DNA of 64,000 nt from Roseomonas alba (GTDB taxonomy: Bacteria; Pseudomonadota; Alphaproteobacteria; Acetobacterales; Acetobacteraceae). The position numbers and the translations under genes were made by a program. The notes below the pieces were generated by a model. The model saw only the letters and a list, made by a program, of their open reading frames with translations, was not told the origin of the DNA and made no database searches. Positions 1 to 8,023 of this stretch are shown here, one piece after another; within the stretch, counting starts at the first letter, position 1; each line of letters begins with the position of its first letter. The stretch spans positions 186,001 through 250,000 of the forward strand of contig NZ_JAHYBZ010000002.1 in assembly GCF_019430885.1 (NCBI RefSeq), given 5' to 3'.

Positions 1-989
1 TGCTGGTCGATGCCCGGGCGCGGCACACCCGGATGTCGCTGTTCGGCAAGGAATACGCGGCACCCTTCGGTATTCCGCCGATGGGGTCCTCGGCCCTGCT
101 CGCCTATCGCGGCGACCTGGTGCTGACCGAGGCGGCGAAGGCGCGCAACATCCCGATGATCATGTCGGCCTCCTCGCTGATCAAGCTGGAGGAGATCGCC
201 AAGGCGAACCCGGATGCCTGGTACCAGGCCTACCTGCCGGGCGAGCCGTCGCGCATCGAACCACTGGTCGACCGCGTCATCGCCGCGGGTTTCAAGACCT
301 TCGTGCTGACGGTGGATGTGCAGGTCTCGTCCAACCGCGAGAACAACATCCGCAACGGCTATTCCATTCCGCTGAAGCCCAGCTTCAAGCTGTTCTGGCA
401 GGGTGCGACGCACCCGCAATGGTCCTTCGGCACCTGGTTCCGGACGCTGAAGAACCACGGCATGCCGTATTTCGAGAACATGGATGCCGGGCGCGGCCCG
501 CCCATCCTGTCGCGCGAGCTGGAGCGCGCCTTCGGGGCGCGCGACGGCCTGTCCTGGCCGCATCTGGAACTGATCCGTAGGCGCTTCCCCGGCAAGGTGC
601 TGATCAAGGGCGTGCTGCACCCTGACGATGTGGTGCGCGCGAAGGAGATCGGCGTCGACGGCGTCATGGTGTCGAACCATGGCGGCCGGCAGCTCGATGG
701 CGCGGTGTCCGGCCTGCGCATGCTGCCCGAGATCGTGAAGGTCGCCGGCGGCATGCCCGTCATCTATGACGGCGGGGTGCGGCGCGGGACGGATGTCTTG
801 AAGGCCTATGCGCTCGGCGCGTCCTTCGTCTTCGTGGGACGGCCGATGCTCTGCGCGGCCGCAGTGCGCGGGCAGCCCGGCGTGGAGCGCGCGATCGATC
901 TGCTGCAGGAGGAGATCAACCGCGACCTGGCGCTGATCGGGGCGAATACGATCCCCGAGATCGGTCCGGAATTCCTGACGAAGGTGTAA
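1..989 (+). CDS. FMN-dependent alpha-hydroxy-acid oxidase/dehydrogenase, 5'-truncated by window edge
   Basis: The enzyme belongs to the lactate/glycolate/mandelate oxidase family, which oxidises 2-hydroxy acids to 2-keto acids with FMN. The reading frame is open from base 3, before the first ATG at base 33, and its first residues already resemble the family's early FGKEYAAPFGIPPMG stretch. The true start therefore lies outside the window, and about 50 N-terminal residues seem to be missing. The catalytic SNHGGRQLDG motif is intact, with the active-site histidine codon at 678-680. The C-terminal phosphate-binding segment (YDGGVRRGTDVLKA, then GASFVFVGRP) is also present. The substrate cannot be told from sequence. 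The gene converges on the flavin monooxygenase with a 3-base gap. Confidence 0.9.
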   Translation, partial: LVDARARHTRMSLFGKEYAAPFGIPPMGSSALLAYRGDLVLTEAAKARNIPMIMSASSLIKLEEIAKANPDAWYQAYLPGEPSRIEPLVDRVIAAGFKTFVLTVDVQVSSNRENNIRNGYSIPLKPSFKLFWQGATHPQWSFGTWFRTLKNHGMPYFENMDAGRGPPILSRELERAFGARDGLSWPHLELIRRRFPGKVLIKGVLHPDDVVRAKEIGVDGVMVSNHGGRQLDGAVSGLRMLPEIVKVAGGMPVIYDGGVRRGTDVLKAYALGASFVFVGRPMLCAAAVRGQPGVERAIDLLQEEINRDLALIGANTIPEIGPEFLTKV

Positions 990-992
990 TGC

Positions 993-2324
993 CTATCGGC
1001 TGAAGCGGTCGGGTGGCCGCTTCAGCCCGAGATTCTCGCGCAGCGTGCGGCCTTCGTATTCGGTGCGGAACAGGCCGCGACGCTGGAGCTCGGGGATCAC
1101 CAGCCGGGTGAAGCGTTCGAGCCCGGTGGGCACGACCGGGGCGGCGACCATGAAGCCGTCGCAGCCCTGGCCGCGATACCATTGCTCCATCACGTCGGCG
1201 ACCTGGATGGGATCGCCCTTGAACATGTTGCCGGCCATCTGCGGCAGGATGCGGCGCGAGGTCTGGCGCACCGTCAGGCCCTGTTCCAGCGCGACGTTCA
1301 GGATCGCCTGGCCGATGCCGGTCGGCCCGGCATAGCGGCCGTCGAAATCCGGCATCGGTTCGTCGAGCGGATACCGCTTCATGTCCTGGCCCATCATCTT
1401 CGACAGGTAGTCCACGCCCACCGCGACCGGCACCAGATCGTCCAGCGCGCCGGCAAGATCCTCGGCTTCCTGTGCCGTCTCGCCCACGAAGATCGTCACG
1501 CCGCTGAGGATCTTCAGGTCGTCGGGCGCGCGACCGTACTTCGCCAGCCGACCCTTGATGTCGGCATAGAGCGTCTGGGCGGCGGGCAGCGATCCCTCGA
1601 TGGCGAAGACGCAGTCGGAATGGCGTGCGGCAAGATCCTTGCCTGTCTCGGACTGTCCTGCCGAAAAGCCGACGGGATGGCCCTGCGGCGGGCGCGGCGC
1701 GTTGAGCGGACCCGCGACCTGGAAATGCGGGCCCTTGTGATTGAGCGCGTGCACCTTGTCGGGGTGCAGGAAGCGGCCGGAGGCCTTGTCCTGCGGGAAG
1801 GCGTCATCGGCCCAGGAATCCCAAAGCCCCTTCACGACCTCGGCGAATTCATTGGCGCGTTCGTAGCGCGTGGGGCGCGCGACATGCTCCTCGCGCGAGA
1901 AGTTCAGCGCATCGCCGGGGTTGGAGGTGGTGACGAGGTTCCACCCCGCGCGTCCGCCGCTGATGTGGTCGAGCGAAGCGAAGCGCCGGGCAACGTGGAA
2001 GGGCTCGTCGTAGGTGGTGGTGGTGGTCGCGACCAGGCCGATGTGCCGCGTGACCATCGCCAGCGCGGAGAGCAGCGTGACGGGTTCGAAGACGCCAGGC
2101 CGGTCGGAGGGCGAGGTCGCGGCGAACAGATCCGGCTTGTCGAGGTTCCGCACCCCGTTGCCGTCGGCGAGGAAGAGCAGGTCCATCTTCCCGGCCTCGG
2201 CGATCTGCGCGAGGCGCACGGCGTTGGCGATGTTCGCGGCGGGCTTGTCCCAGGCATCCGGGTGCCGCCATTCGCCGACATGGCTGCCCTGGGCATTGGC
2301 ATTGGCGGCGAGGATCATCGGCAT
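993..2324 (-). CDS. LLM-class flavin-dependent monooxygenase (NtaA/SnaA/DszA-like)
   Basis: A 443-residue protein of the bacterial luciferase-like (TIM-barrel) superfamily. Its length and N-terminus (MPMILAANANAQGSHVGEWRHP, ATTTTTYDEPFHVARRFASLDHISGGRAGWNLVT) fit the NtaA/SnaA/DszA/SoxA branch. Those enzymes oxygenate nitrilotriacetate, dibenzothiophene derivatives and similar xenobiotics using FMNH2 supplied by a separate reductase. No reductase gene is adjacent. It is longer than RutA-type enzymes, so it should not be linked to the rutCD pair seen later. It is transcribed divergently from a GntR regulator, with a palindrome at 2386-2403 in the shared promoter region, so repression by that regulator is likely. 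The substrate is unknown. Confidence 0.9.
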   Translation of the reverse strand: MPMILAANANAQGSHVGEWRHPDAWDKPAANIANAVRLAQIAEAGKMDLLFLADGNGVRNLDKPDLFAATSPSDRPGVFEPVTLLSALAMVTRHIGLVATTTTTYDEPFHVARRFASLDHISGGRAGWNLVTTSNPGDALNFSREEHVARPTRYERANEFAEVVKGLWDSWADDAFPQDKASGRFLHPDKVHALNHKGPHFQVAGPLNAPRPPQGHPVGFSAGQSETGKDLAARHSDCVFAIEGSLPAAQTLYADIKGRLAKYGRAPDDLKILSGVTIFVGETAQEAEDLAGALDDLVPVAVGVDYLSKMMGQDMKRYPLDEPMPDFDGRYAGPTGIGQAILNVALEQGLTVRQTSRRILPQMAGNMFKGDPIQVADVMEQWYRGQGCDGFMVAAPVVPTGLERFTRLVIPELQRRGLFRTEYEGRTLRENLGLKRPPDRFSR

Positions 2325-2385
2325 GGGCGCGGGCTCCGGGGCGTCGGCGCAAAGGCTGCTTGCATCCGGGCAGGCTGTCCAGGCA

Positions 2386-2403
2386 TTTTGAATTCAATTT
2401 TAC
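2386..2403. promoter_or_regulatory. Candidate GntR operator 1 (divergent promoter)
   Basis: The segment contains the perfect palindrome TTGAATTCAA (2388-2397). It lies between the divergent starts of the flavin monooxygenase (2324) and the GntR gene (2405). Its reverse complement, GTAAAATTGAATTCAAAA, nearly equals the second site at 3112-3128. It is strongly A+T-rich in a G+C-rich context, as is usual for FadR/FCD-type operators. The assignment to this regulator is inferred. Confidence 0.65.
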
Positions 2404-2404
2404 C

Positions 2405-3106
2405 ATGACCCACGCCCCCTACCTCGATCTCCCCGAACCGGGCCCCGGCGCCCAGGCCGTCCATGCCTCGGTGCCGGCCTTCGTCGCCGCGCATCTGCGC
2501 GAGGCGATCCTGTCCGGCGCCATCGCGCCCGAGGCGCTGCTGCGCCAGGAAGACATCGCCGGGCGGCTCGGCGTCTCCCGCCCCCCGGTGCGCGAGGCGC
2601 TGCGCCAGCTCGAGGCCGAGGGCCTGGCGCAATCCCGCCCGCGGCGCGGCTATGTCGTCGCCGCCCTCGACCCCGCCGACATCGCCGAGATCTTCGAGAT
2701 CCGCGCCCTGTTCGAGGAACGCATCGGCCAGGCCGCGGCGCGGCTCCGGACCGAGGCGGACCTCGCGGCGCTGGAGGTCGAGGTCGCGGCGATGGAAGCG
2801 CTGCCGGCAGGCACCCCGGAAGGCGGCCGCAGCTTCGGCGAACACAATCGCCGCTTTCACGACCGCATCCATGCGGCGAGCGGACGGCGTGTCATGGGGG
2901 AACTGCTCGGCGTGCTGGGCAACCGCGTGGAGCGCTACATCCGTCTGGGCGGGCAAATCGCCAACAGCCGGGGCCAGGTGAACCGCGAGCATCGCGACAT
3001 CCTGGCGGCCCTGCGGGAAGGCGATGGCGACCGGCTTGGACTGCTGCTGCGGCTGCATGTTCATGATGCCGGCGCGCGGCTGCTGCGGTCGCTGCGGGCG
3101 CGCTGA
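2405..3106 (+). CDS. GntR-family transcriptional regulator (FCD/FadR-type)
   Basis: A 233-residue regulator starting at the ATG at 2405; an upstream in-frame ATG at 2360 would put the operator inside the coding region and is rejected. An N-terminal winged helix-turn-helix (about residues 20-85) carries the typical GntR pattern LREAILSGAIAPEALLRQ, then EDIAGRLGVSRPPVREAL. The rest is an all-helical FCD ligand-binding domain (about 95-220) with ARLR and HNRRFHD segments. Ligands of such proteins are usually carboxylic acids. It probably controls the divergent monooxygenase, itself, and the downstream Bug receptor, since near-identical A+T-rich palindromes sit at both promoters. Confidence 0.92.
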   Translation: MTHAPYLDLPEPGPGAQAVHASVPAFVAAHLREAILSGAIAPEALLRQEDIAGRLGVSRPPVREALRQLEAEGLAQSRPRRGYVVAALDPADIAEIFEIRALFEERIGQAAARLRTEADLAALEVEVAAMEALPAGTPEGGRSFGEHNRRFHDRIHAASGRRVMGELLGVLGNRVERYIRLGGQIANSRGQVNREHRDILAALREGDGDRLGLLLRLHVHDAGARLLRSLRAR

Positions 3107-3111
3107 CGGTT

Positions 3112-3128
3112 GTAAATTGAATTCAAAT
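3112..3128. promoter_or_regulatory. Candidate GntR operator 2 (Bug-receptor promoter)
   Basis: GTAAATTGAATTCAAAT carries the same TTGAATTCAA core (3117-3126) as operator 1, in inverted orientation. It lies just after the GntR stop codon and about 80 bases before the Bug receptor start at 3208. This ties the receptor gene to the same regulator. Confidence 0.65.
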
Positions 3129-3207
3129 CCGCTGCTATGCGGGCGAGGACGCTGCACGACCCTTCCGACCCGCCGGCAATGACCGGCCTTCCGCCGGAGC
3201 CGCCCGC

Positions 3208-4179
3208 ATGCCCGTGACGACCCGCCGCCTCCTCCTCGGCATTCCCGCCGCCATCGCGCTGGCCCGGCCGGCGCTCGCCCAAGGCTTTCCGACCCGCCCG
3301 ATCCGCGTGATCGTGCCCTTCGCACCGGGCGGGACGACCGACCTGATGACGCGGCTGGTCGCCGACAATCTCGGCGCCCCGCTGGGCCAGCAGGTGGTGG
3401 TGGAGAACCGGGCCGGGGCCTTCGGCGTGATCGGCGCGGATGCCGTCGCGAAGGCCGCGCCGGATGGCTACACGCTGCTGGCGGGGTCGCCCGGGCCGAT
3501 GGCGGTGAACGGGCATGTCTATCGCAACCTGCCCTACGACCCGGCGCGCGACCTCTGCGGCGTCTGCATGGTCGCGAATATTCCATACGTCATGGCGGTG
3601 CCCGCCTCGCTCGGCATCACCAGCGTGCAGCAATTCCTCGACCGCGCCCGCGCGAACCCGGGCAGCCTGAACTTCGCGACCTCGGGCATGGCGTCCCGCC
3701 TGACGGTCGAGATGTTCCGGGCCATGGCCGGCGGGCTTGAACTGGAGATGGTGCAGTATCGCGGCGGCGCGCCGGCGCGGACGGATCTGCTCGCGGGGCG
3801 TATCCAGCTCGTCATCGAGCAGGTGCCCTCCTTCCTCGAGGATTTCCGCTCGGGGCGGCTCATCCCGCTCGCGGTGGGCACCAAGCGCCGCTTCGCCCTG
3901 CTGCCGGATGTGCCGACCATGGAGGAGGCCGGCCTGCCCGGCTACGAAGCCAATGCCTGGATGGGCTATGGCGCGCCCACCGGCACGCCGATCGAGATCC
4001 GCCGGCGCCTCGCGACGGAGATCGACCGCATCGTGAAGACGCGCGAGGTCCAGGAGCGTCTCGCTTCCTGGGGATCGGAACCGCTGGGCGGCACGCCCGA
4101 GGACATGGACCGCATGCTCGCCGAAGACCGCGAGCGCTGGGGCCGCGTGGTGCAGATGGCGAGGATCGAGAAGGAGTAG
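3208..4179 (+). CDS. Bug (TctC-like) tripartite tricarboxylate receptor protein
   Basis: A 323-residue periplasmic solute-binding protein. It has a signal peptide (positively charged start, hydrophobic stretch, cleavage likely after ALA at about residues 22-24). The Bug-family opening follows directly: FPTRPIRVIVPFAPGGTTDLMTR. Family proteins bind small carboxylates or amides and normally feed a TctAB-type membrane complex, but no tctA/tctB gene is nearby, as is common for the many orphan Bug proteins of soil bacteria. A candidate GntR operator precedes it. Its stop codon abuts the stop of the convergent CoA-transferase with no gap. Confidence 0.93.
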   Translation: MPVTTRRLLLGIPAAIALARPALAQGFPTRPIRVIVPFAPGGTTDLMTRLVADNLGAPLGQQVVVENRAGAFGVIGADAVAKAAPDGYTLLAGSPGPMAVNGHVYRNLPYDPARDLCGVCMVANIPYVMAVPASLGITSVQQFLDRARANPGSLNFATSGMASRLTVEMFRAMAGGLELEMVQYRGGAPARTDLLAGRIQLVIEQVPSFLEDFRSGRLIPLAVGTKRRFALLPDVPTMEEAGLPGYEANAWMGYGAPTGTPIEIRRRLATEIDRIVKTREVQERLASWGSEPLGGTPEDMDRMLAEDRERWGRVVQMARIEKE

Positions 4180-5316
4180 CTACTCCGCCGCCTTCGCCAC
4201 CCGCGCATTGTGCTGGCCGAGCCGCGGCGCGGCGCTCTTCACCCTTGGGCGCTCGCCGTCGAAGGAGAGCGGCAGGGCGACCAGCGAGAAATCCTCGCCG
4301 GGCACGGTCTGCACCATCTCCAGCGCCTGGACCTGCGGTTCCTCCAGCACTTCGGGGATGGCGTTGACCGGGGCGCAGGGAATACCGGTGCGCTGGAGGC
4401 GTTGCAGCCAGTCGGCGCGGCTGCTGCCCTTCATGATCGCGGCGATCAGCGGCAGTAGCGTCTTCTGGTTCACCAGCCGCTGCCGGTTCTTCGCGAAGCG
4501 TTCATCCGTGACCCATTCCGGGTGGCCAAGCTCACCCGCGAAGCGCGCGAAGAGCCGGTCATTGCCGCAGCAGACCAGGATCGGCCCGTCCGCCGCATCG
4601 AAGGCCTGGTAGGGTACGAAGTTCGGATGGCCGGAGGCGTGGCGCTCCGTCATCTTCCCCGTGTTCACATAGCTGCTGATCTTCTGCCCGGCCCAGAGCA
4701 GCGCGGTTTCCAGCAGCGAGGTGTTCACCACCCCGCCGCGCCCGGTCCGGTGCCGCCGTTCCAGCAGCGCGAGCGCCCCCATGACGGTCCACATCCCCGT
4801 GCCCTGATCGACGACCGATGCCCCCATGCGCACGGGCGGCCCGCCCGGTTCGCCGGTGATCGACGACAGCCCGCCGAAGGCCTGCAGCAGCGGTTCGTAG
4901 CCGGGCCGCAGCTTCTCGGGCCCGACATGACCGAAGGCGCCCATGGCGCAGTAGATCAGGCGCGGATGGCGTGCCGTGACCTCCTCCGGTCCGATACCGA
5001 GGCTCTCGGCCACGCCGGGGCGGAGATTGTGAAGCATGATGTCCGCGGTCTCGAGCAGCGCATGCAGTGCCTCGACGCCCTCGGGCGATTTCAGGTCGAG
5101 CGTGACCGACTGCTTGCCGCGGTTGAATTCGTGGAAGTTCAGCGCGTCGCCATGGCGGAAGGCGGGACCCATCTGGCGGGCATCGTCGCCGCCCTCTGGC
5201 TTCTCGACCTTGATCACTTCGGCACCGAGATCGGCGAAGATCGCCCCGGCGAAGGGGCCGGACAGCACCTGGCCGAGCTCGACCACGCGCAGCCCTGCGA
5301 GGACACCCTCGGTCAT
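4180..5316 (-). CDS. CaiB/BaiF family (class III) CoA-transferase
   Basis: A 378-residue cytosolic CoA-transferase that moves CoA between carboxylic acids. The family signature opening is clear (LRVVELGQVLSGPFAGAIFADLGAEVIKVEKPEGGD), followed by NRGKQSVTLDLKSPEG and GAFGHVGP. The start at 5316 was chosen because its ATGA overlaps the stop of the upstream Bug gene by 4 bases, implying translational coupling. Upstream in-frame ATGs only add poorly conserved residues. Pairing with a Bug receptor and an HMG-CoA-lyase-like enzyme suggests uptake, CoA activation and cleavage of a dicarboxylic or hydroxy acid. That pathway is inferred and the substrate is unknown. Confidence 0.92.
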   Translation of the reverse strand: MTEGVLAGLRVVELGQVLSGPFAGAIFADLGAEVIKVEKPEGGDDARQMGPAFRHGDALNFHEFNRGKQSVTLDLKSPEGVEALHALLETADIMLHNLRPGVAESLGIGPEEVTARHPRLIYCAMGAFGHVGPEKLRPGYEPLLQAFGGLSSITGEPGGPPVRMGASVVDQGTGMWTVMGALALLERRHRTGRGGVVNTSLLETALLWAGQKISSYVNTGKMTERHASGHPNFVPYQAFDAADGPILVCCGNDRLFARFAGELGHPEWVTDERFAKNRQRLVNQKTLLPLIAAIMKGSSRADWLQRLQRTGIPCAPVNAIPEVLEEPQVQALEMVQTVPGEDFSLVALPLSFDGERPRVKSAAPRLGQHNARVAKAAE

Positions 5317-6290
5317 TGCAGTTCGATCCCTGCCGCCGTCACCAGTCGCTTCCACTTGTCGATCTCCGCGGCCTGGAAATTGGCCAGGTCCTCGGGGCTG
5401 CCGGGGCGCAGCACCATGCCGTTCGCGGTCAGGCGTGCGGCGATGTCCGGCTTCGCCATGGCGGCGTTGATCAACTCGTTCATGCGCAGCACGATCGGCG
5501 CCGGCGTGCCGGCGGGCGCATAGACGGCATTCCAGGACAGCATCTCGTAGCCGGGGAAGCCCTGTTCCTCGACGGTCGGCACGTCGGGCAGCATCGCGAC
5601 GCGCTGCCGGCTGGTCACGCCGATCGCCCGCACGCGGCCCTCGCGCGCATGCGGGGCCGAGGTCGTTGCATCGACGAACATGACCTGCGCGACGCCGCCG
5701 ATGACATCGGTGATGCCGAGCGGGTTCGACCGGTAGGTGACGTTCACCATGTCCACATTCGCCATGGACTTGAACATCTCCCCCGCGACGCGGGAGGAAG
5801 CGGAGCCCGAGGCGAAGTTCAGCCGACCCGGATTGGCGCGCGCATAGGCGACGAGGTCCTGCATGGACCGGATCGGCAGGTCATTGTTCACCACAACCAG
5901 CAGCACGCCGACGCCGATGAGCGCGACGGGCGCGAAGTCGTTCACCGGGTCGTAGGGCAGGCGGCGGAACAGCGCCGGGTTCGACCCATGCGTGGTGTTG
6001 GCGGTGAAGAGGAAGGTGTAGCCATCCGGCCGCGACCGGGCCACGGCCTCGGAGGCGATGAAGCCGTTCGCGCCGCCACGATTGTCCACCACGATGGGCT
6101 GGCCGAGGTCCGCCGCGATCGGTTCGGTCAGCAGCCGCGTGGTGACGTCGGTGCCGCTGCCCGCGGGAAAGGCGACGATGGCGCGGATCGGGCGGTCGGG
6201 CCAGGCGCCCTGGGCCGCGGCGAGACGGGGCAGGGCAGGGGCGGCGGCAAGCGCGGACAGGGCCGCACGCCGACCGATCGGTCGGGTCAT
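5313..6290 (-). CDS. Bug (TctC-like) tripartite tricarboxylate receptor protein
   Basis: A 325-residue periplasmic binding protein with an N-terminal signal containing an RR pair (TRPIGRRAALSALAAAPALPRLAAAQ), possibly Tat-dependent. The Bug signature follows: WPDRPIRAIVAFPAGSGTDVTTR, then VVDNRGGANGFIASEAVARSRPDGYTF. The start at 6290 removes an implausible 15-residue extension. It is the first gene of a coupled pair with the CoA-transferase and lies divergent from the HMG-CoA-lyase-like gene, with 130 bases between the starts. No membrane partner is present. Confidence 0.93.
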   Translation of the reverse strand: MTRPIGRRAALSALAAAPALPRLAAAQGAWPDRPIRAIVAFPAGSGTDVTTRLLTEPIAADLGQPIVVDNRGGANGFIASEAVARSRPDGYTFLFTANTTHGSNPALFRRLPYDPVNDFAPVALIGVGVLLVVVNNDLPIRSMQDLVAYARANPGRLNFASGSASSRVAGEMFKSMANVDMVNVTYRSNPLGITDVIGGVAQVMFVDATTSAPHAREGRVRAIGVTSRQRVAMLPDVPTVEEQGFPGYEMLSWNAVYAPAGTPAPIVLRMNELINAAMAKPDIAARLTANGMVLRPGSPEDLANFQAAEIDKWKRLVTAAGIELQ

Positions 6291-6420
6291 GGATGCATCC
6301 TCCGTTCGGGCGCCCTCTGGCGGGGGCCGGGCCACGACCGCATACTCGGCCGCACAGCAACAGCGTCCATGCCGTGGCCGTGCCCGTCAATCGGCCCGAA
6401 GGCATGGCAGGGGAAACGCC

Positions 6421-7389
6421 ATGTCCGACCTGCCGAAGCACGTGCATTTTCACGAGGAAGGTCCGCGCGAGGGCTTCCAGATCGAGCGCGGCGGCTTTTC
6501 CCTGGCCGATCGGGCGGCGCTGGTTGATGCCCTGTCGGAGACGGGGCTGGAGGAGATCCAGGTCACCTCCTTCGTCTCCCCCAAGGCCGTGCCGCAGATG
6601 GCGGATGCCGAGGCGCTGTTCGCCGCCATCCGCCGCAAGCCGGGGGTGCGCTATGACGCGGTCTGGCTGAACGAGCGTGGCTACGACCGCGCCCGCGCCT
6701 GCCCCGGTGTGGATATCGGTGGGCGCATCGCGCTCTATGCCTCGGATGCCTTCGCGCTGCGCAACAACAACTGCACGGCGGCGGTGATGCGGGAGCGGGT
6801 GAATGCCTGGCTCGACCGCTACGAGGCCGATGGCGTGCCGATCGAACGCGCCCTGGTCATGGCTGCCTTCGGCTGCAATTTCGAGGGCGAGATCCCGCCC
6901 GAGCGCGCCGTGGGAGAGTTGGTCTGGGCGTACCGCGTCTGTCGGGACCGCGGCCTCGCGCTGCCACGGCTCTACTTGGCGGACACCATGGGCTGGGCCA
7001 ATCCGCAGGCGATCCGCCGCGCCGTCGGCCTGCTGCGCGACGCGCTGCCCGAGGCCGAGATCGGCCTGCACCTGCACGACACGCGCGGCCTCGGCGCCGC
7101 CAATGTCCTGGCGGCGCTGGAGATGGGCATCAGCCATTTCGATAGCGCGGTGGCCGGGCTCGGCGGCTGTCCCTTCGCCGGGCATGGCGACAGCAGGGGC
7201 GCGGGGAACATCTGCACCGAGGACATGGTGTTCCTGTGCCACGAGATGGGCATCGGGACGGGGATCGACCTCGAAGCCCTGGTCGAGGCGGCGCGCCTCG
7301 CCGAGCGCATCATCGGCCGGCCGCTCGCCGGCCGGCTGATGCATGCGGGCACGCTCGCCGCCTATCGCGGGCGGCGCGCCGCGGCGTGA
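6421..7389 (+). CDS. Hydroxymethylglutaryl-CoA lyase-like (DRE-TIM) enzyme
   Basis: A 322-residue protein of the DRE-TIM metallolyase family, which includes HMG-CoA lyase. Visible features are the opening HFHEEGPREGFQIE (the usual metal-binding D is replaced: family 'VRDGxR/Q' reads here as EGPREG), EEIQVTSFVSPKAVPQMADAE, the metal ligands HLHDTRGLGAANVLAAL, and the lyase-type loop GLGGCPFAGHGDSRGAGNICTEDMV with the catalytic cysteine. The altered opening motif hints at a substrate other than HMG-CoA. It diverges from the Bug/CoA-transferase pair, so the CoA ester made by that transferase may be its substrate. Its stop abuts the stop of the convergent cytochrome gene. Confidence 0.85.
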   Translation: MSDLPKHVHFHEEGPREGFQIERGGFSLADRAALVDALSETGLEEIQVTSFVSPKAVPQMADAEALFAAIRRKPGVRYDAVWLNERGYDRARACPGVDIGGRIALYASDAFALRNNNCTAAVMRERVNAWLDRYEADGVPIERALVMAAFGCNFEGEIPPERAVGELVWAYRVCRDRGLALPRLYLADTMGWANPQAIRRAVGLLRDALPEAEIGLHLHDTRGLGAANVLAALEMGISHFDSAVAGLGGCPFAGHGDSRGAGNICTEDMVFLCHEMGIGTGIDLEALVEAARLAERIIGRPLAGRLMHAGTLAAYRGRRAAA

Positions 7390-7776
7390 CTACTTCAGCG
7401 TCGCGAGGTAGGCGATCAGGTCGTTGATCTGCGTCTCGTTGCGGATGCCGGGGAAGGACATGCTGCCGCGCGGGATGACGGATTTCGGGTTGTGGATGTA
7501 GGCGCGCAGGCGGTCCTCGTTCCATTCCAACCCGCCTTCGGCGAGTTCGCGGAGATTGGCGGAGTAGCGGAAGCCTTCGATGGAGCCGGCCTTGCGGCCG
7601 ACGATGCCGAACAGGTTCGGACCGACGCCGTTGCGGCCGCCCTGGTCGGCCGTGTGGCAGGCGCGGCACTGGTTGAAGACGCGCTGGCCGGCTTCGGCAT
7701 TGCCTTCCTCGGCGAACGCCATCCCCGGTATCGCCGCGCCCATGGCCAGCACCGCCGTCAGCATCATCCGTCGCAT
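7390..7776 (-). CDS. Small periplasmic cytochrome c (class I, c2-like)
   Basis: A 128-residue exported cytochrome. The start at 7776 is supported by a strong GGGGAAGGA ribosome-binding site and gives a clean signal peptide (MRRMMLTAVLAMGAAIPGMAFA). The mature part has one heme-attachment site CRACH, the helix-1 pattern AGQRVFNQC, GPNLFGIVGRKAGS typical of cytochrome c2/c550, and a methionine axial ligand in SMSFPG. It should carry electrons in the periplasm. Its promoter faces that of hemA across 247 bases, so an FNR-type site there could coordinate heme synthesis with a heme protein. Confidence 0.92.
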   Translation of the reverse strand: MRRMMLTAVLAMGAAIPGMAFAEEGNAEAGQRVFNQCRACHTADQGGRNGVGPNLFGIVGRKAGSIEGFRYSANLRELAEGGLEWNEDRLRAYIHNPKSVIPRGSMSFPGIRNETQINDLIAYLATLK

Positions 7777-7935
7777 CCGCAGATCCTTCCCCTTTGGTTC
7801 GTCGGGCCTCCGGCCCGGTGATGCATGGATTGTGCCGAAGTGCGGCGCTTTGCGATATGGCAAGGCGGGGTGGGGCAGCATGGCCGATGTTGTCTTGAGC
7901 CTGCCGCGCAAGGGGCTTATGGGCGGATGTGCGGC

Positions 7936-7949
7936 TTGATGCGCGTCAA
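7936..7949. promoter_or_regulatory. Candidate FNR/FixK/FnrL binding site
   Basis: TTGATGCGCGTCAA matches the alphaproteobacterial TTGA-N6-TCAA pattern for FNR/FixK-type oxygen regulators. It lies 74 bases before the hemA start and 160 bases from the divergent cytochrome c start. Control of hemA by FnrL is established in Rhodobacter; here it is inferred from the site. Confidence 0.6.
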
Positions 7950-8023
7950 GGCGCGGGACGCCGGTCCGGGCCATGAGGCCGGATGCGGCGCCCTGCGGCC
8001 CCGCCCCGCCGCGGAGGTACGCG

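Noticed and set aside
993..2324. Flavin monooxygenase as RutA of the Rut pathway
   Set aside because: It is about 80 residues longer than RutA, fits the NtaA/SnaA branch, and is 13 kb from rutCD on its own regulated promoter.
2315..3586. 423-codon minus-strand frame opposite the GntR and Bug genes
   Set aside because: Arginine- and proline-rich shadow of real genes on the other strand; it also spans two operator palindromes.
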